From assembly GCA_016290695.1 (NCBI GenBank), contig JAEEUX010000180.1, positions 1-5,313 of the forward strand: a stretch of 5,313 nt of DNA, given 5' to 3'. The DNA comes from Oscillospiraceae bacterium (GTDB lineage: Bacteria > Bacillota > Clostridia > Oscillospirales > Oscillospiraceae). Shown here piece by piece: positions 1-5,313 of this stretch. The notes beneath the pieces are model-generated. The model was not told the origin of the DNA and made no database searches. It saw only the letters and a program-made list of their open reading frames with translations. Each line of letters starts with the position of its first letter. Position 1 is the first letter of the stretch. The position numbers were made by a program, and so were the translations under genes.

Positions 1-1556
1 TGGAAGCAAAGCGCGTGGTTTCTTCCGTCGGCCCCGAGCAGGAATATTTCCTCGTTACCAAGGAAATGTACGATAAGCGCCCCGACCTTCGCTTCACAGG
101 CAGAACGCTTTTCGGCGCGAAGCCTCCCAAGGGGCAGGAGCTTGACGACCATTATTTCGGCGTTATAAAGCCCGGCGTCGCGGCGTTTATGGAGGATCTC
201 AACGACGAGCTCTGGAAGCTCGGAATCCTCGCAAAGACCGAGCACAACGAGGTCGCGCCCGCGCAGCACGAGCTTGCGCCGTTTTATTCGACGACGAACG
301 TCGCCACCGACCATAACCAGCTTACGATGGAAATCATGCAGAAGGTTGCCGCGAAGCACGGCCTTGTCTGCCTCCTTCATGAAAAGCCCTTCGCGGGCGT
401 GAATGGCAGCGGCAAGCACAATAACTGGTCGATTGCGACCGACAGCGGACAGAACCTTCTTTCCCCGGGCGAAACGCCCTACGAAAACGCCCAGTTCCTG
501 CTTTTCCTCTGCGCGGTTATAAAGGCCGTAGACGATTATCAGGACCTTCTGAGGCTTTCCGTCGCAACCGCGGGTAACGACCATCGCCTCGGCGCGAACG
601 AAGCGCCTCCCGCAGTGATCTCGATTTTCCTCGGCGACGAGCTGAGCGCTGTGCTTGAAGCGATAGAAACGGGCAAGCCCTACAAGGGCACGAAGAAAAC
701 CCAGATGAAGCTCGGCGTCGACGTCCTGCCGAAATTTAACCGCGATACGACTGACCGCAACAGAACTTCGCCCTTCGCTTTCACGGGCAATAAGTTCGAG
801 TTCCGCATGCTCGGCTCGTCCAACAGCATAGCCTGCGCAAACATCATGCTCAATGCCGCTGTGGCGGAAAGCCTGCGTATTTACGCGGATCGCCTCGAAA
901 AAGCGAAGGATTTTGAAAGCGCGCTGCACGAGATGATAAAGAAGACCATCAAGGACCACAAACGCATCATCTTTAACGGCAACGGCTACGACGAGGCGTG
1001 GATAAAGGAAGCTACGGAGAAGCGCGGGCTGCTCAATTACCGCACGACGGCGGACTGCATGCCGCATCTGCTTGACAAGAAAAACGTGGATATGCTCACC
1101 TCTCTCGGCGTATTTTCCGTGGAGGAGCTGCGCTCGCGCTGCGACATAATGCTGGAAAACTACTGCAAGAGCGTTATCATCGAGGCTAACACTATGGTAG
1201 ACATGGCACGCACGCAGATAGCCCCCGCAATAGAAGCCTACACGAGCGAGCTTGCCAAGGCCGCTGCCGCGAAGAAAACGGCGGCGCCGGAGCTTACCTG
1301 CGCTTACGAAACGGGGCTTATAAGAAAGCTTTCCCTGCTCGTTGACGAAATAAGTGCTGACACCGACGAGCTCGAAACGGCGCTCATCGCCGTGAGCGGC
1401 AAGGATGATATTATCGAAGAATCCGCCGCGATACGCGATACGCTTCTACCGAAAATGTGTCTCCTTCGCGTTCCCTGCGACAAGGCGGAGGTTCTTACCG
1501 CGAAGAGCTACTGGCCGTTCCCGACTTATGCCGACCTTCTGTTCGGCGTGAAGTAA
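1..1556 (+). CDS. glnN: Glutamine synthetase type III, C-terminal part (5' end cut by window)
   Basis: Makes glutamine from glutamate, ammonia and ATP in the cytoplasm. The reading frame is open to the window edge, with its first whole codon at base 3, and gives 517 residues. Type III enzymes are about 700 residues, so roughly 180 N-terminal residues are missing; the GTG at 15 is internal, not a start. Counting from the first visible residue, the catalytic landmarks are GPEQEYF (residues 10-16, metal-binding Glu pair), EHNEVAPAQHELA (80-92, further metal-site Glu), NGSGKH (134-139, nucleotide/glutamate site), and DRNRTSPFAF (251-260) followed by FEFRM (265-269). The last is characteristic of the type III family. 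The tail carries the helical type III C-terminal region and ends in a conserved WPFPTYADLLF stretch. It stops with TAA, 44 bases before the ammonium transporter, with no terminator between, so the two are probably co-transcribed. The family assignment is secure. Confidence 0.96.
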   Translation, partial: EAKRVVSSVGPEQEYFLVTKEMYDKRPDLRFTGRTLFGAKPPKGQELDDHYFGVIKPGVAAFMEDLNDELWKLGILAKTEHNEVAPAQHELAPFYSTTNVATDHNQLTMEIMQKVAAKHGLVCLLHEKPFAGVNGSGKHNNWSIATDSGQNLLSPGETPYENAQFLLFLCAVIKAVDDYQDLLRLSVATAGNDHRLGANEAPPAVISIFLGDELSAVLEAIETGKPYKGTKKTQMKLGVDVLPKFNRDTTDRNRTSPFAFTGNKFEFRMLGSSNSIACANIMLNAAVAESLRIYADRLEKAKDFESALHEMIKKTIKDHKRIIFNGNGYDEAWIKEATEKRGLLNYRTTADCMPHLLDKKNVDMLTSLGVFSVEELRSRCDIMLENYCKSVIIEANTMVDMARTQIAPAIEAYTSELAKAAAAKKTAAPELTCAYETGLIRKLSLLVDEISADTDELETALIAVSGKDDIIEESAAIRDTLLPKMCLLRVPCDKAEVLTAKSYWPFPTYADLLFGVK

Positions 1557-1586
1557 ATATATAAACAAGGCATTTTGGAAGGAAAT

Positions 1587-1592
1587 AGGAGG
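1587..1592 (+). promoter_or_regulatory. Ribosome binding site of the ammonium transporter
   Basis: A perfect AGGAGG lies 8 bases before the ATG at 1601. It fixes that ATG as the start. It also shows that the gene has its own strong translation signal in the short 44-base gap after glnN. Confidence 0.85.
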
Positions 1593-1600
1593 AATTACTT

Positions 1601-3325
1601 ATGAGTGTAGAATTTTGGTTCTTGATTGGCGCAGCGCTCGTTTTCTGGATGCAGGCGGGCTTTGCGATGGTGGAAACGGGCTTTACCCGCGCGAAGAACG
1701 CAGGCAACATCATTATGAAGAACCTTATGGATTTCTGTATCGGAACCGTGGTGTTTTCGCTGCTCGGTTATACACTGATGATGGGCGAGGATGCTTTCTT
1801 CGGGCTGATAGGAAAGCCGAATCTTGACCTGTTTACGCATTTTAAGGAGTTTATTCAGTCCCCGGCGGACGGGTTTACGGACGCGAGCTATTTCGTTTTC
1901 AACCTCGTCTTCTGCGCCACGACGGCGACCATCGTTTCCGGCGCAATGGCTGAAAGAACGAAGTTTTCCGCTTACTGTGTATATTCCGGCGTTATCTCCC
2001 TCGTTATCTATCCTATTGAGGCGCACTGGATATGGGGTGGCGGCTGGCTTAGTAGCCTGGGCTTCCATGATTATGCCGGCTCCTGCGCCATACATATGGT
2101 CGGCGGCATCGCGGCTCTCATAGGCGCGGCTATCCTCGGCCCGCGTGTCGGCAAGTACGTCAAGGACAAAGCCGGGAAGGTCACCAAGGTAAACGCGATA
2201 CCGGGCCATTCCATCCCTCTCGGCGCTCTCGGCGTGTTCATCCTCTGGCTCGGCTGGTACGGCTTCAACGGCGCGGCGGCGACTACGCCCTCTGAGCTTT
2301 CCGCGATTTTCCTTACAACGACTATTGCCCCATCTGTCGCTACCTGTACCACGATGATTTATACATGGATCAAAAACGGCAAGCCCGATGTTTCCATGTG
2401 TCTGAACGCTTCCCTTGCCGGCCTTGTCGCCGTTACGGCGGGCTGCGACGCCTTTGACGGAATCGGCGCGGCAGTCGTCGGCATAGTTGCCGGTATCCTC
2501 GTTGTAATAGTGGTAGAGCAGCTCGACCTCAAGCTCCATATCGATGACCCCGTCGGCGCCGTGGGTGTACACTGCGTAAACGGCGTTTGGGGAACCCTCG
2601 CGGTTGGCCTCCTCGCCAGCCCCGACGCTCCCGCCGGACTCAGCGGCCTCTTCTATACGGGCAGCTTCGCGCAGCTCGGTATTCAGGCTTTGGGCTTTGT
2701 CACCGTGGCGGCTTGGGCGGCAGTAACGATGCTCATTTTCTTCGCAATACTAAAGAAGGTAAACTTCCTGCGCGCCGACCTTGCCGACGAGCTTGCCGGC
2801 CTTGACATCAGCGAGCACGGCCTTCCCAGCGCCTACGCAGACTTCATGCCCTCAGTTGACAAATATTCCGAGTTCGGCTCGTCTGAGCAGCCCGTCGCCG
2901 TTACCGGCACGACGCCCGTTGCCGAGGCCGTCCCCGTAAAGCGTGAGCCGAGCTTCAGCCCGGACGGACACAAGTTCACGAAGGTCGAAATAGTCTTCAA
3001 GGAGGAAAAGCTCTACGTTTTGAAGGACGCGATGAGCAAGCTCGGTATCACCGGCATGACCGTTTCCCATGTTATGGGCTACGGAATGCAGAAAGGCCAC
3101 ACGGAATTTTACCGTGGCGTAGCAGTCGAAACAGACCTCCGCCCGAAGGTTCAGGTGGACATAGTCGTTTCCGCCATCCCGGTGCGCGACGTTATTGAAA
3201 CGGCGAAGAGAGTTCTTTATACGGGCCATATCGGCGACGGCAAGATATTCGTCTACGACGTTGAAAACGTAGTTAAGGTAAGAACAGGGGAGGAGGGCTA
3301 CGACGCGCTGCAGGGCGCAGAATGA
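1601..3325 (+). CDS. Ammonium transporter with C-terminal PII domain (Amt-PII fusion)
   Basis: A 574-residue inner-membrane ammonium channel whose cytoplasmic tail carries a complete PII signal protein. Residues about 1-400 are the Amt/Mep/Rh domain: a hydrophobic multi-pass region with SGAMAERTKF, the signature around D157 in HDYAGS, and the pore histidines H165 (IHM) and H324 (GVHCVNG). The region ends with the family tail motif GLDISEHG. A Pro/Ala/Thr/Val-rich linker runs to about 458. Residues 459-574 are PII: GITGMTV, the T-loop GYGMQKGHTEFYRG, then TGHIGDGKIF (K548) and VRTGE. Aligned to E. coli GlnB, Tyr46 is kept as Y504, but the uridylylated Tyr51 is V509 and position 49 is V507. Separate GlnK proteins normally block AmtB reversibly by inserting the T-loop; here the sensor is tethered, so it may gate its own pore or signal outward (inference). 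It stops with TGA. The product call is firm; the regulatory role is not established. Confidence 0.95.
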   Translation: MSVEFWFLIGAALVFWMQAGFAMVETGFTRAKNAGNIIMKNLMDFCIGTVVFSLLGYTLMMGEDAFFGLIGKPNLDLFTHFKEFIQSPADGFTDASYFVFNLVFCATTATIVSGAMAERTKFSAYCVYSGVISLVIYPIEAHWIWGGGWLSSLGFHDYAGSCAIHMVGGIAALIGAAILGPRVGKYVKDKAGKVTKVNAIPGHSIPLGALGVFILWLGWYGFNGAAATTPSELSAIFLTTTIAPSVATCTTMIYTWIKNGKPDVSMCLNASLAGLVAVTAGCDAFDGIGAAVVGIVAGILVVIVVEQLDLKLHIDDPVGAVGVHCVNGVWGTLAVGLLASPDAPAGLSGLFYTGSFAQLGIQALGFVTVAAWAAVTMLIFFAILKKVNFLRADLADELAGLDISEHGLPSAYADFMPSVDKYSEFGSSEQPVAVTGTTPVAEAVPVKREPSFSPDGHKFTKVEIVFKEEKLYVLKDAMSKLGITGMTVSHVMGYGMQKGHTEFYRGVAVETDLRPKVQVDIVVSAIPVRDVIETAKRVLYTGHIGDGKIFVYDVENVVKVRTGEEGYDALQGAE

Positions 3326-3354
3326 TATAAGCAGAATAATATATAAATAATTCA

Positions 3355-3383
3355 GTAAACGCTGAGGTTTATGAAGCGTTTAC
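3355..3383. repeat. Perfect 9-bp inverted repeat between amt and the T-box leader
   Basis: The arms GTAAACGCT (3355-3363) and AGCGTTTAC (3375-3383) are perfectly complementary around an 11-base loop. On the + strand the hairpin is followed by an A-run, not a T-run, so it is not a standard terminator for amt. On the - strand the downstream bases are only moderately T-rich. It could be a weak or factor-assisted terminator, a protein operator, or the 5' end of the asnB leader transcript. The surrounding 3326-3393 is AT-rich, but I find no convincing -35/-10 pair in it. Confidence 0.5.
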
Positions 3384-3480
3384 AAAAAATAAAGGCGTTT
3401 GAGAAAAGAAAAGTAGCGCAGTCAGCCCGGCTACAGAGAGCGCGGGGGAGCTGAGAACCGCGTGCCGGGCCTGTGCGAAG

Positions 3481-3483
3481 AAC
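3481..3483 (+). promoter_or_regulatory. T-box specifier codon AAC (Asn)
   Basis: AAC lies on the 3' side of the Stem I internal loop, just after the loop E GAA and before A3484, the position expected for the codon that pairs with the tRNA anticodon. Neighbouring registers read GAA (Glu) or ACA (Thr) and fit neither the loop geometry nor the downstream gene. Confidence 0.8.
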
Positions 3484-3585
3484 ACTTTTCGAGCCGCAAG
3501 CTGAAAGGGCTTCCCGAGTAGGCGCGCCGTTTGGCCGGGCGTTAACCGGCAGAGTCTTGTTGGAGGCTTGCAAAATGAAGAATAA

Positions 3586-3623
3586 ATATAGGTGGCACCG
3601 CGAGCGCAGCACTTGCCCTATAT
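3586..3623 (+). promoter_or_regulatory. T-box antiterminator element with UGGC bulge
   Basis: ATATAGG (3586-3592) pairs perfectly with CCTATAT (3617-3623), enclosing the T-box bulge TGGCACC (3593-3599). The bulge bases UGGN pair with the tRNA 3' end NCCA. Here N is C, which matches a G discriminator base, and bacterial tRNA-Asn generally has G73. This supports Asn specificity independently of the specifier codon. Confidence 0.8.
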
Positions 3624-3640
3624 GAATGCTGACATGTTTT
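3607..3640 (+). terminator. Weak candidate terminator competing with the antiterminator
   Basis: CAGCA (3607-3611) can pair with TGCTG (3627-3631), possibly extended by TT/AA around a bulged C, and TTTT follows at 3637-3640. The stem is short, the loop is large, and five bases separate it from the T-run, so it is a poor intrinsic terminator. It is listed because a T-box leader is expected to have an alternative OFF structure between the bulge and the start codon, and this is the only one I can find. Confidence 0.25.
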
Positions 3641-3645
3641 GATTT

Positions 3646-3650
3646 GGAGG
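3646..3650 (+). promoter_or_regulatory. Ribosome binding site of asnB
   Basis: GGAGG lies 8 bases before the ATG at 3659. It decides the start against an in-frame ATG at 3626, which overlaps the end of the T-box leader and has no Shine-Dalgarno. Starting at 3659 also puts Cys at position 2, as required for the amidotransferase. Confidence 0.88.
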
Positions 3651-3658
3651 AAAGTATC

Positions 3659-4363
3659 ATGTGTTCCATTATGGGTTACTGCGGCAGCGGCGCAGATTTG
3701 GATGAATTTAAAAAAGGTTTTGAAAAGACGGTTTCAAGAGGCCCTGACGCGAGTCGTATCATCGACACGGGTAAGGGTCTGCTTGGCTTTCACCGTCTTT
3801 CCATTATGGGGCTGACGCCGTCCGGCATGCAGCCCTTTGAGCTTAGCGGCAGCTACGCAGTATGCAACGGCGAGCTTTACGGCTTCGAGGCGCAGCGGCG
3901 GCTCCTTATTGAAAAGGGCTATAAGTTTGCCAGCGACAGCGACTGCGAGATTATCCTCCCGATGTATAAGGAATACGGAGTCGGGATGTTCAGTATGCTG
4001 GACGCGGAATTTGCCTGCATAATTTACGACGGCGATACCGGCGAATATATCGCCGCGCGCGACCCCATCGGCATACGTCCGCTGTATTACGGCTGCGACA
4101 GGCGCGGCGTGATGGTTTTTGCCAGCGAACCCAAGAACCTCGTGGGTATCGCGGACAAAATCATGCCCTTCCCGCCCGGACATTATTATAAAAACGGTGA
4201 GTTTATTCCGTATTTGGAGATTGACAAGCCAGCCGAAGTGTGTCATGATGAACTCGAAAAAGCCTGCGCCAACATCCGCGAAAAGCTGATAGCGGGCGTG
4301 AAGAAGCGCCTTGTGTCGGACTCGAAGCTGGGCTTCCTGCTTTCCGGCGGGCTCGATTCCTAG
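3659..4363 (+). CDS. asnB: AsnB N-terminal fragment: class II glutamine amidotransferase domain
   Basis: Read with the standard code, this is the only product asnB yields: 234 residues ending SGGLDS and then TAG. It contains a full class II glutaminase with the Cys2 nucleophile exposed after Met removal, R46 in GFHRLSIMG, N70-G71-E72 and D95, all glutamine-binding positions. It then ends inside the ATP-binding loop of the synthetase. Such a fragment could fold and hydrolyse glutamine without making asparagine, which would be wasteful; this is inference. It lies directly behind the T-box leader. Confidence 0.75.
   Translation: MCSIMGYCGSGADLDEFKKGFEKTVSRGPDASRIIDTGKGLLGFHRLSIMGLTPSGMQPFELSGSYAVCNGELYGFEAQRRLLIEKGYKFASDSDCEIILPMYKEYGVGMFSMLDAEFACIIYDGDTGEYIAARDPIGIRPLYYGCDRRGVMVFASEPKNLVGIADKIMPFPPGHYYKNGEFIPYLEIDKPAEVCHDELEKACANIREKLIAGVKKRLVSDSKLGFLLSGGLDS
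4361..4363 (+). other. In-frame amber codon in the AsnB ATP-pyrophosphatase loop
   Basis: TAG occupies codon 235, between GAT TCC (Asp-Ser of SGGLDS) and CTC GTC TGC (Leu-Val-Cys). Related synthetases usually carry Ser or Thr here. The other complete stops in the window are TAA (glnN, asnB) and TGA (amt), so TAG is not otherwise used as a terminal stop here; that is too few genes to argue for a changed code. Confidence 0.95.
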
Positions 4364-5242
4364 CTCGTCTGCGCCATTGCCGCGAAGGAAAGCTCCGCCC
4401 CTATCGAGACCTTTGCCATCGGCATGAGCGAGGACGCCATCGACCTTAAATACGCTAAGCAGGCGGCGGACTATATAGGCAGCCACCACACCGAGGTCTA
4501 CATGACGCCGGAAGAGGTTATTTCCTCGCTTGAGGAAGTCATCGCCATGCTCGGGACCTACGATATTACAACCATCCGCGCGAGCATGGGCATGTATCTT
4601 GTCTGCAAGGCGATACATGAGCGGACAGACCTTCGCGTTATATTAACGGGCGAAATTTCCGACGAGCTTTTCGGCTATAAATACACGGATTTTGCGCCCT
4701 CGGCTGAGGAATTTCAGAAGGAAGCGGAAAAGCGCGTGCGCGAACTGCATATGTACGATGTTCTGCGCGCCGACCGCTGCATTTCCGTAAACTCGCTCGA
4801 AGCGCGCGTTCCGTTCGGCGACCTTGACTTTGTAAAATACGTCATGAGTCTCGACCCGAAGCTGAAAATGAACAGCTACGGCAAGGGAAAATACCTCCTG
4901 CGCCATGCTTTTGAGGGCCTCGGCTATCTGCCGGATTCGCTCCTTTGGCGCGAGAAGGCGGCGTTTTCCGACGCTGTGGGCCACTCGATGGTGGACTATC
5001 TGAAGGAGCACGCGGAAAAGGTCTATTCCGACGAGGAATACGAAAAGCTGCGCGCAAAGTACAGCTTCGCGCAGCCCTTCACGAAGGAATCGCTGCTCTA
5101 CCGTGAGATTTTTGAAAAATATTATCCCGGTCAGGCCGAAATGGTCGTTGATTTCTGGATGCCGAACAAGAGCTGGGAGGGATGCAACGTAAACGATCCC
5201 TCCGCGCGCGTCCTTTCAAACTATGGGGACAGCGGGAAATAA
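4364..5242 (+). CDS. asnB: AsnB C-terminal fragment: asparagine synthetase domain after the amber codon
   Basis: This is the remaining 292 residues of AsnB in the same frame as the upstream half, beginning LVCAIAAK. It holds most of the synthetase domain: TGEISDELFGYKY (pyrophosphate/AMP region), LRADRCISVNSLEARVPFGD, and LLWREKAAFSDAVG. The first ATG in this part is at 4424 (residue 256 of the whole protein), inside the domain and without a Shine-Dalgarno, so independent translation is unlikely. It would lack SGGLDS and could not activate aspartate alone. It is intact apart from the missing link to the first half. Confidence 0.65.
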   Translation, partial: LVCAIAAKESSAPIETFAIGMSEDAIDLKYAKQAADYIGSHHTEVYMTPEEVISSLEEVIAMLGTYDITTIRASMGMYLVCKAIHERTDLRVILTGEISDELFGYKYTDFAPSAEEFQKEAEKRVRELHMYDVLRADRCISVNSLEARVPFGDLDFVKYVMSLDPKLKMNSYGKGKYLLRHAFEGLGYLPDSLLWREKAAFSDAVGHSMVDYLKEHAEKVYSDEEYEKLRAKYSFAQPFTKESLLYREIFEKYYPGQAEMVVDFWMPNKSWEGCNVNDPSARVLSNYGDSGK

Positions 5243-5265
5243 TCGGCAATACTTTTGATTTTTTT

Positions 5266-5270
5266 GGAGA
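5266..5270 (+). promoter_or_regulatory. Ribosome binding site of a truncated downstream gene
   Basis: GGAGA after a run of seven T lies 8 bases before the ATG at 5279. The spacing matches the two other sites in the window (AGGAGG at 1587, GGAGG at 3646). The T-run has no hairpin in front of it, so I do not call a terminator here. Confidence 0.5.
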
Positions 5271-5278
5271 TGGAAAAT

Positions 5279-5289
5279 ATGAAAAATAC
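5279..5289 (+). CDS. First codons of an unidentified downstream gene, cut at the contig end
   Basis: ATG AAA AAT begins 36 bases after the asnB stop, behind a plausible Shine-Dalgarno, suggesting another gene in the same transcription unit. Only about three codons precede the adapter-like bases, so its identity cannot be inferred. The position depends on 5243-5289 being genuine genomic sequence. Confidence 0.35.
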
Positions 5290-5313
5290 CTCTTCCCTAC
5301 ACGTCTTCCGATC
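5290..5313 (+). other. Probable Illumina adapter remnant at the contig end
   Basis: The last 24 bases read CTCTTCCCTACACG then TCTTCCGATC. The TruSeq/universal adapter 3' end reads CTCTTTCCCTACACG then ACGC then TCTTCCGATCT. The window therefore matches it with one T and the four bases ACGC deleted, ending one base short of the adapter end, exactly at the contig edge. Chance similarity of this kind is very unlikely, so these bases should not be treated as genomic. Confidence 0.85.

Larger units (their letters stand above)
3394..3623 (+). ncRNA. T-box leader, tRNA-Asn specific, upstream of asnB
   Basis: A cis-acting RNA that binds tRNA and switches on the next gene when the tRNA is uncharged. 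Stem I can be traced: base GAAAAG (3403-3408) with CTTTTC (3485-3490); loop E elements AGTA (3412-3415) and GAA (3477-3479); helix GCGCAG (3416-3421) with CTGTGC (3471-3476); a perfect 7-bp helix 3425-3431 with 3464-3470; the AGAGAG distal element (3435-3440); and tip helix CGCGG (3441-3445) with CCGCG (3458-3462). The specifier is AAC (3481-3483, Asn), followed by the usual purine. Downstream are a GCAAGC/GCTTGC helix (3496-3501 with 3566-3571), a hairpin GCCGG/CCGGC (3534-3538 with 3546-3550), and the T-box sequence AGGTGGCACCGCG (3590-3602). Its position 35 bases before asnB agrees with the Asn specifier. Boundaries are approximate and drawn by eye. Confidence 0.9.
3659..5242 (+). pseudogene. 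asnB: Asparagine synthetase (glutamine-hydrolysing), interrupted by one in-frame TAG
   Basis: AsnB makes asparagine from aspartate, glutamine and ATP: an N-terminal class II glutaminase releases ammonia, and a C-terminal ATP-pyrophosphatase domain activates aspartate. The frame from 3659 to the TAA at 5240-5242 has 527 sense positions, close to the usual 525-555, with no frameshift and a single stop at codon 235 (4361-4363). Both halves align without loss: C2, R46, NGE (70-72) and D95 in the glutaminase; SGGLDS (229-234), TGEISDELFGYKY, the SLEARVPF region and WREKAAFSDAVG in the synthetase. The expected motif is SGGLDS followed by Ser and then LVCAIA, so TAG most simply replaces TCG by one C-to-A change. 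The gene could be a recent pseudogene, a sequencing or assembly error, or an amber codon that is read through. I label it a pseudogene because the standard code is the default; the lack of other decay makes a recent or artefactual change likely. Confidence 0.8.

Noticed and set aside
15..17. GTG at 15 as the start of glutamine synthetase
   Set aside because: The frame is open to the window edge, and the type III family has about 180 more residues before the GPEQEYF motif.
1595..2572. Long open frame on the - strand (325 codons) opposite the Amt domain
   Set aside because: It lies entirely opposite a well-conserved transporter; its translation is rich in Arg, His and charged residues with no recognisable domain, as expected from the antisense of a GC3-rich gene.
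3379..3410. TTTACA at 3379 as a -35 box for asnB
   Set aside because: No -10-like sequence occurs 16-18 bases downstream; those bases are GAGAAAAG and belong to the base of T-box Stem I.
3626..3658. Upstream in-frame ATG at 3626 as the asnB start
   Set aside because: It would add 11 residues in front of the catalytic Cys2, which must be N-terminal, it has no Shine-Dalgarno, and it immediately follows the T-box antiterminator helix. The ATG at 3659 has GGAGG 8 bases upstream.
3352..3669. Small - strand open frame (105 codons) over the leader
   Set aside because: The interval is explained by the structured T-box RNA on the + strand, and the translation shows no family features.
3734..4618. 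Long open frame on the - strand (294 codons) crossing the asnB amber codon
   Set aside because: Both flanking + strand halves align to AsnB across this whole interval, so it is a coding shadow. It gives no recognisable protein and does not explain the TAG.
4424..5242. Separate gene starting at ATG 4424
   Set aside because: The ATG is inside the synthetase domain, lacks a Shine-Dalgarno, and the AsnB similarity continues upstream of it to the TAG at 4361.
5252..5265. T-rich run after asnB as an intrinsic terminator
   Set aside because: No stem of useful length lies directly upstream; the run leads straight into a Shine-Dalgarno and start codon.

Overview
The window is a 5.3 kb fragment of a nitrogen-assimilation locus, with every gene on the + strand. 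The proteins and the T-box leader point to an anaerobic Firmicute of the class Clostridia, possibly a gut Oscillospirales-type organism. That placement is an inference from the type III glutamine synthetase, the Amt-PII fusion, the T-box RNA and the GC-rich third codon positions; there is no rRNA or marker gene. The fragment looks like a metagenomic or draft contig, because its last ~24 bases resemble a degraded Illumina adapter.

Layout. Positions 1-1556 hold the C-terminal three quarters of glutamine synthetase type III (glnN), cut by the window edge. After 44 bases with a strong ribosome binding site comes 1601-3325, an ammonium transporter with a PII signalling domain fused to its cytoplasmic C-terminus. 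The gap 3326-3658 is not empty: it holds a 9-bp inverted repeat (3355-3383) and then a T-box leader (about 3394-3623) with an AAC (Asn) specifier and a UGGC bulge that fits the G discriminator of tRNA-Asn. The leader precedes asnB, a glutamine-hydrolysing asparagine synthetase (3659-5242). This gene is interrupted by a single in-frame TAG at 4361-4363, directly after the SGGLDS ATP-pyrophosphatase motif. A further start codon with a good Shine-Dalgarno lies at 5279, immediately before the adapter-like end.

How the genes work together. The transporter brings in ammonium and carries its own PII sensor domain. Glutamine synthetase fixes the ammonium as glutamine. AsnB moves the glutamine amide to aspartate to make asparagine, and uncharged tRNA-Asn would induce asnB through the T-box. 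The points most worth a second look are the amber codon in asnB, the fused PII domain lacking the uridylylated tyrosine, the T-box leader without a clear terminator, and the adapter-like contig end.
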